The notes below the pieces were generated by a model, which saw only the letters and a list, made by a program, of their open reading frames with translations, had not been told where the DNA came from and did not search any database. A DNA stretch of 8,892 nt, from contig CACYEB010000148.1 in assembly GCA_902773305.1 (NCBI GenBank), forward strand, positions 1 to 8,892, in the 5' to 3' direction. The DNA is from an uncultured Bacteroidia bacterium. Lineage in GTDB: Bacteria; Bacteroidota; Bacteroidia; Bacteroidales; UBA932. This document shows positions 6,821 to 8,892 of the stretch, piece by piece. The translations under genes were made by a program, and so were the position numbers. Each line of letters opens with the position of its first letter. The stretch's first letter is position 1.

Positions 6821-8050
6821 TTATCTCCCCTTGCGGAGTCTGTTCACGGCGTGTTCCAAGCTCTGCGAGGGTTCTATGATGTTGTAATCCACCCAGAAGT
6901 CGGGGTCGGTAAATTCAGCGGCCTTGTCGCTCAGGATGTCGCCTGTACGGAACATTTCGGAGCGCTTTATGGGAATGGCATCAGGCCTTATATCAGTGAC
7001 CACCAGTTCGTTGATTGCCACATAGCTGGTAGAGAACAGCCTCTTTTTCCAGTCGCAGTTAAAACGGAAGGTGGACCTGAAATATGAGAGGCGTGCATAA
7101 TTGCCGTCGTGACTGTAGTTGGCCACTATGGACATTTCCTTGGGTACAAGACGCAGCGAAAGCGGCTTGCGTACCACAATCTTTCTTACCGCCTTTCCCC
7201 GGTCCGAAACATCCAGCGACATTTCTATCCTGGTGAAATACAATTTCTCGCGGTCAATATAAAGTGTGCCGTAATAAAGGGCGGATTCAGAAGGTCCCGG
7301 AACGGGCTTGAAATTGATCACGAACTGCAACCGGCCGTCGATGTATGTGGGCATACCCATCTCAAAAGTATATTGAACCAGGGTCTCGGGGCCAAATAGC
7401 AGGTCCGGATTCTTGACTATATCCAGAAGGGCTGCCTGTGCCGGGCCTCCCTGGACTTTTACACTCAGGGTGTCGCTCCGTCTCTGGCTCAGCAGTACTC
7501 GGCTTTTCTCCAGGGCGGTACGATCGCCGGATATACCTTCCCGGTAACTTGTCTTGTACATACGCGCCACAGCCTCGGAAATATAGGTGTAACGGGTTCT
7601 CTTCTTCAAGGTTTCCCGGTAGAAACATTCCAGCAGTTCCGGAGCGGGACTATAGTTTTCGGGGATTTTATTTATAGCCGCAAGGACAATTTCCAGGGGG
7701 TCGCCAGAAACTATGGTGGCCTCTTCCAGAAGATATGAATGCGGCCAGAGCCTTATCCTGACCGGCTTATCCCCCGAAACCTCACTGTTTGATGTCTCGT
7801 ATCCCAACAACGAAACCTCAACTGCAGAAAACGGGGAACCGGATTTTATGACGAATCTGCCGTCTGCGTTGGTTACCGTGGAATTGTTCGTGCCCGGCAC
7901 TTTGACCAGTGCCGATTCTATGGCCCGTCCGCTCTCTGCATCCACAACCACGCCCTGAGCCGAAAAGGCCAGGCGCAGTGTGTCATTCTGTGCGTGCAAT
8001 TGGAAGCAGCGCAGCAGAACAAGACAAAAGATCATCACTCTGAGCCGCAT
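6821..8050 (-). CDS. Secreted CarboxypepD_reg-like domain protein of unknown function
   Basis: With the start at 8050 the protein has 409 residues, beginning MRLRVMIFCLVLLRC and ending a signal peptide at LHA-QN (about residue 20). An upstream in-frame ATG at 8113 would add 21 polar, Tyr-rich residues, spoil the signal peptide and overlap the divergent gene, so it is not preferred. Residues 31-103 fit a CarboxypepD_reg-like beta sandwich (GVVVDAESGRAIESALVKV, NADGRFVI, VSLLGYET), a domain common at the N-terminus of Bacteroidota outer-membrane and surface proteins. The rest (about 108-409) contains DPLEIVLAAINKIPENYS and FYRETLKK, segments that recall DUF5686-type proteins, then mostly beta-rich sequence. 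There is no TonB-dependent receptor barrel and no catalytic motif I recognise. An envelope role is likely; function is unknown. Confidence 0.72.
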   Translation of the reverse strand: MRLRVMIFCLVLLRCFQLHAQNDTLRLAFSAQGVVVDAESGRAIESALVKVPGTNNSTVTNADGRFVIKSGSPFSAVEVSLLGYETSNSEVSGDKPVRIRLWPHSYLLEEATIVSGDPLEIVLAAINKIPENYSPAPELLECFYRETLKKRTRYTYISEAVARMYKTSYREGISGDRTALEKSRVLLSQRRSDTLSVKVQGGPAQAALLDIVKNPDLLFGPETLVQYTFEMGMPTYIDGRLQFVINFKPVPGPSESALYYGTLYIDREKLYFTRIEMSLDVSDRGKAVRKIVVRKPLSLRLVPKEMSIVANYSHDGNYARLSYFRSTFRFNCDWKKRLFSTSYVAINELVVTDIRPDAIPIKRSEMFRTGDILSDKAAEFTDPDFWVDYNIIEPSQSLEHAVNRLRKGR

Positions 8051-8053
8051 ATC

Positions 8054-8082
8054 ACAAATATAATAATAATGTTTATATTTGT
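8054..8082. promoter_or_regulatory. Inverted repeat with paired outward -7 elements in a 35-bp divergent region
   Basis: ACAAATATAA (8054-8063) and TTATATTTGT (8073-8082) are perfect 10-base inverted copies separated by 9 nt. Each arm contains TATATTTG, a full match to the Bacteroidota -7 consensus TAnnTTTG, pointing outward: plus strand 8074-8081 toward the symporter and minus strand 8055-8062 toward the CarboxypepD_reg-like gene. In both directions exactly 4 nt separate the element from the ATG, which would give leaderless or nearly leaderless transcripts. No -33 TTTG is visible at standard spacing on either side. The repeat could instead, or also, be a regulator binding site. Confidence 0.6.
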
Positions 8083-8085
8083 AAT

Positions 8086-8892
8086 ATGATAGAGAAGGTC
8101 GTATCAATAGCAAACAACATTATCTGGAGCCCGGCTCTGGTTGTTCTGCTGGTCGGCGCAGGTCTCTATTTTTCTATCAGAACCCGGTTCGTTCAAGTGC
8201 GCCGTTTCGGACTGATGATCCGCAGCCTGTTCGCCCCGAAGGAGGTCTCCGAAGACGGCGCAGGGCGAGGCATCTCCTCTTTCGAGGCCTTTTGCGTGGC
8301 ACTATCGGGACGTGTGGGCACAGGTAACATTGTAGGCGTTGCCACAGCCATTGCGCTGGGAGGACCGGGGGCTGTTTTCTGGATGTGGATCATCGCGTTC
8401 TTCGGGGCATCCACGGCGTTTGTGGAATCCACACTGGCGCAGAAATACAAATTCCACCACGAAACAGGCTTCCGCGGCGGCCCCGCCAGCTACATTGAGA
8501 AGGGGCTCAAACTTCCCTGGCTGGGAATTGTTTTCTCCATTCTCTGCATTGCAGGTTACGGCCTGCTGCTCACCACCGTGCAGGCCAACGGCATGTCGGG
8601 GGCCCTCAGGAATTCTTTCGGCATCTCCCCGACGGCATCCGGCATAGCCCTGGCAATCGTGCTCGCACTTGTAATCATTGGCGGTATCAAGAGCATATCC
8701 AGAGTCGCTTCTATAGTGACGCCTTTTATGGCGCTGGGATACATCATTATCTCGTTGGTCGTCATAGGGTATCACATCGATTCGGTTCCTGCGGTACTGA
8801 AAACTATCGTCACCAGCGCGCTGGGCATCAACCCTCTTGTGGGCGGCATCATCGGTTCCACGATTATGATGGGAGTCAAGCGCGGCATCTTC
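8086..8892 (+). CDS. Alanine/glycine:cation symporter (AGCS family), 3'-truncated by window edge
   Basis: The frame is open from the ATG at 8086 to the right edge: 269 residues with no stop, the N-terminal part of a family usually around 450-550 aa. AGCS members import alanine or glycine with Na+ (or H+) across the inner membrane. Diagnostic motifs: ALSGRVGTGNIVGVATAIAL (72-91) followed at once by GGPGAVFWMW (92-101), FVESTLAQKY (112-121), GFRGGPASYIEKG (128-140) and a terminal GVKRGIF (263-269), where the family normally continues into SNEAG. Hydrophobic segments are visible near 14-30, 70-90, 95-115, 145-165, 184-200 and 207-228. The start is supported by a short polar N-terminus before the first membrane segment. 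The gene is divergent from the CarboxypepD_reg-like gene across 35 bp. The transported amino acid is inferred from the family only. Confidence 0.93.
   Translation, partial: MIEKVVSIANNIIWSPALVVLLVGAGLYFSIRTRFVQVRRFGLMIRSLFAPKEVSEDGAGRGISSFEAFCVALSGRVGTGNIVGVATAIALGGPGAVFWMWIIAFFGASTAFVESTLAQKYKFHHETGFRGGPASYIEKGLKLPWLGIVFSILCIAGYGLLLTTVQANGMSGALRNSFGISPTASGIALAIVLALVIIGGIKSISRVASIVTPFMALGYIIISLVVIGYHIDSVPAVLKTIVTSALGINPLVGGIIGSTIMMGVKRGIF

Noticed and set aside
8051..8113. Upstream start (8113) for the CarboxypepD_reg-like gene
   Set aside because: It adds a Tyr-rich polar segment ahead of a good signal peptide, reads through the inverted repeat and overlaps the symporter start. The ATG at 8050 explains the sequence better.
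8302..8775. Minus-strand open frame of 157 codons opposite the symporter
   Set aside because: The translation is highly charged with no domain, while the plus strand gives an unmistakable AGCS transporter.

Overview
The window looks like a chromosomal segment of a member of the Bacteroidota, most likely a Bacteroidales gut-type organism of medium GC content. Three things point there. Candidate promoters carry the TAnnTTTG -7 element of this phylum. Start codons lack clear Shine-Dalgarno sites. The proteins include types common in the phylum: a lipoprotein sugar isomerase, a secreted CarboxypepD_reg-like protein and an AGCS symporter with an SGRVGTGN motif. This placement is inferred from gene content and motifs; I could not run a search.

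Layout. Positions 2-1051 (+) hold the C-terminal three quarters of a hexameric glutamate dehydrogenase (gdhA), cut by the left edge. A symmetric hairpin at 1069-1104 can terminate both it and the convergent gene. That gene, at 1121-2167 (-), encodes a lipoprotein of the xylose-isomerase-like TIM-barrel family with an unexpected metallothionein-like tail of 15 cysteines in 49 residues, written in 15-bp repeats. A short divergent region of about 100 bp leads into a compact + strand operon at 2270-6096: lysC, dapB, dapA, ddh. It is packed by overlap or a 2-nt gap and closed by a strong palindromic terminator at 6106-6135.

Next comes a small secreted protein with four LTxxQ motifs (6170-6808, +). 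It converges with a secreted CarboxypepD_reg-like protein (6821-8050, -). That gene shares a 35-bp divergent region, containing a perfect inverted repeat, with an alanine/glycine:cation symporter gene (8086 to the right edge, +).

How the genes work together. The operon encodes aspartate kinase, dihydrodipicolinate synthase, dihydrodipicolinate reductase and meso-diaminopimelate dehydrogenase. With aspartate semialdehyde dehydrogenase (Asd) supplied elsewhere, this is the short dehydrogenase route from aspartate to meso-diaminopimelate for peptidoglycan and lysine. Ddh takes up free ammonium using NADPH, and the neighbouring GdhA is also an ammonium-assimilating enzyme. The link between the two is thematic only, since they sit in separate transcription units.

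No clearly new multi-gene system is visible. The observations most worth following are the cysteine-repeat tail on the sugar isomerase lipoprotein, the mirror-symmetric and possibly leaderless divergent promoter region at 8051-8085, and the resemblance of Ddh to the type II subgroup.
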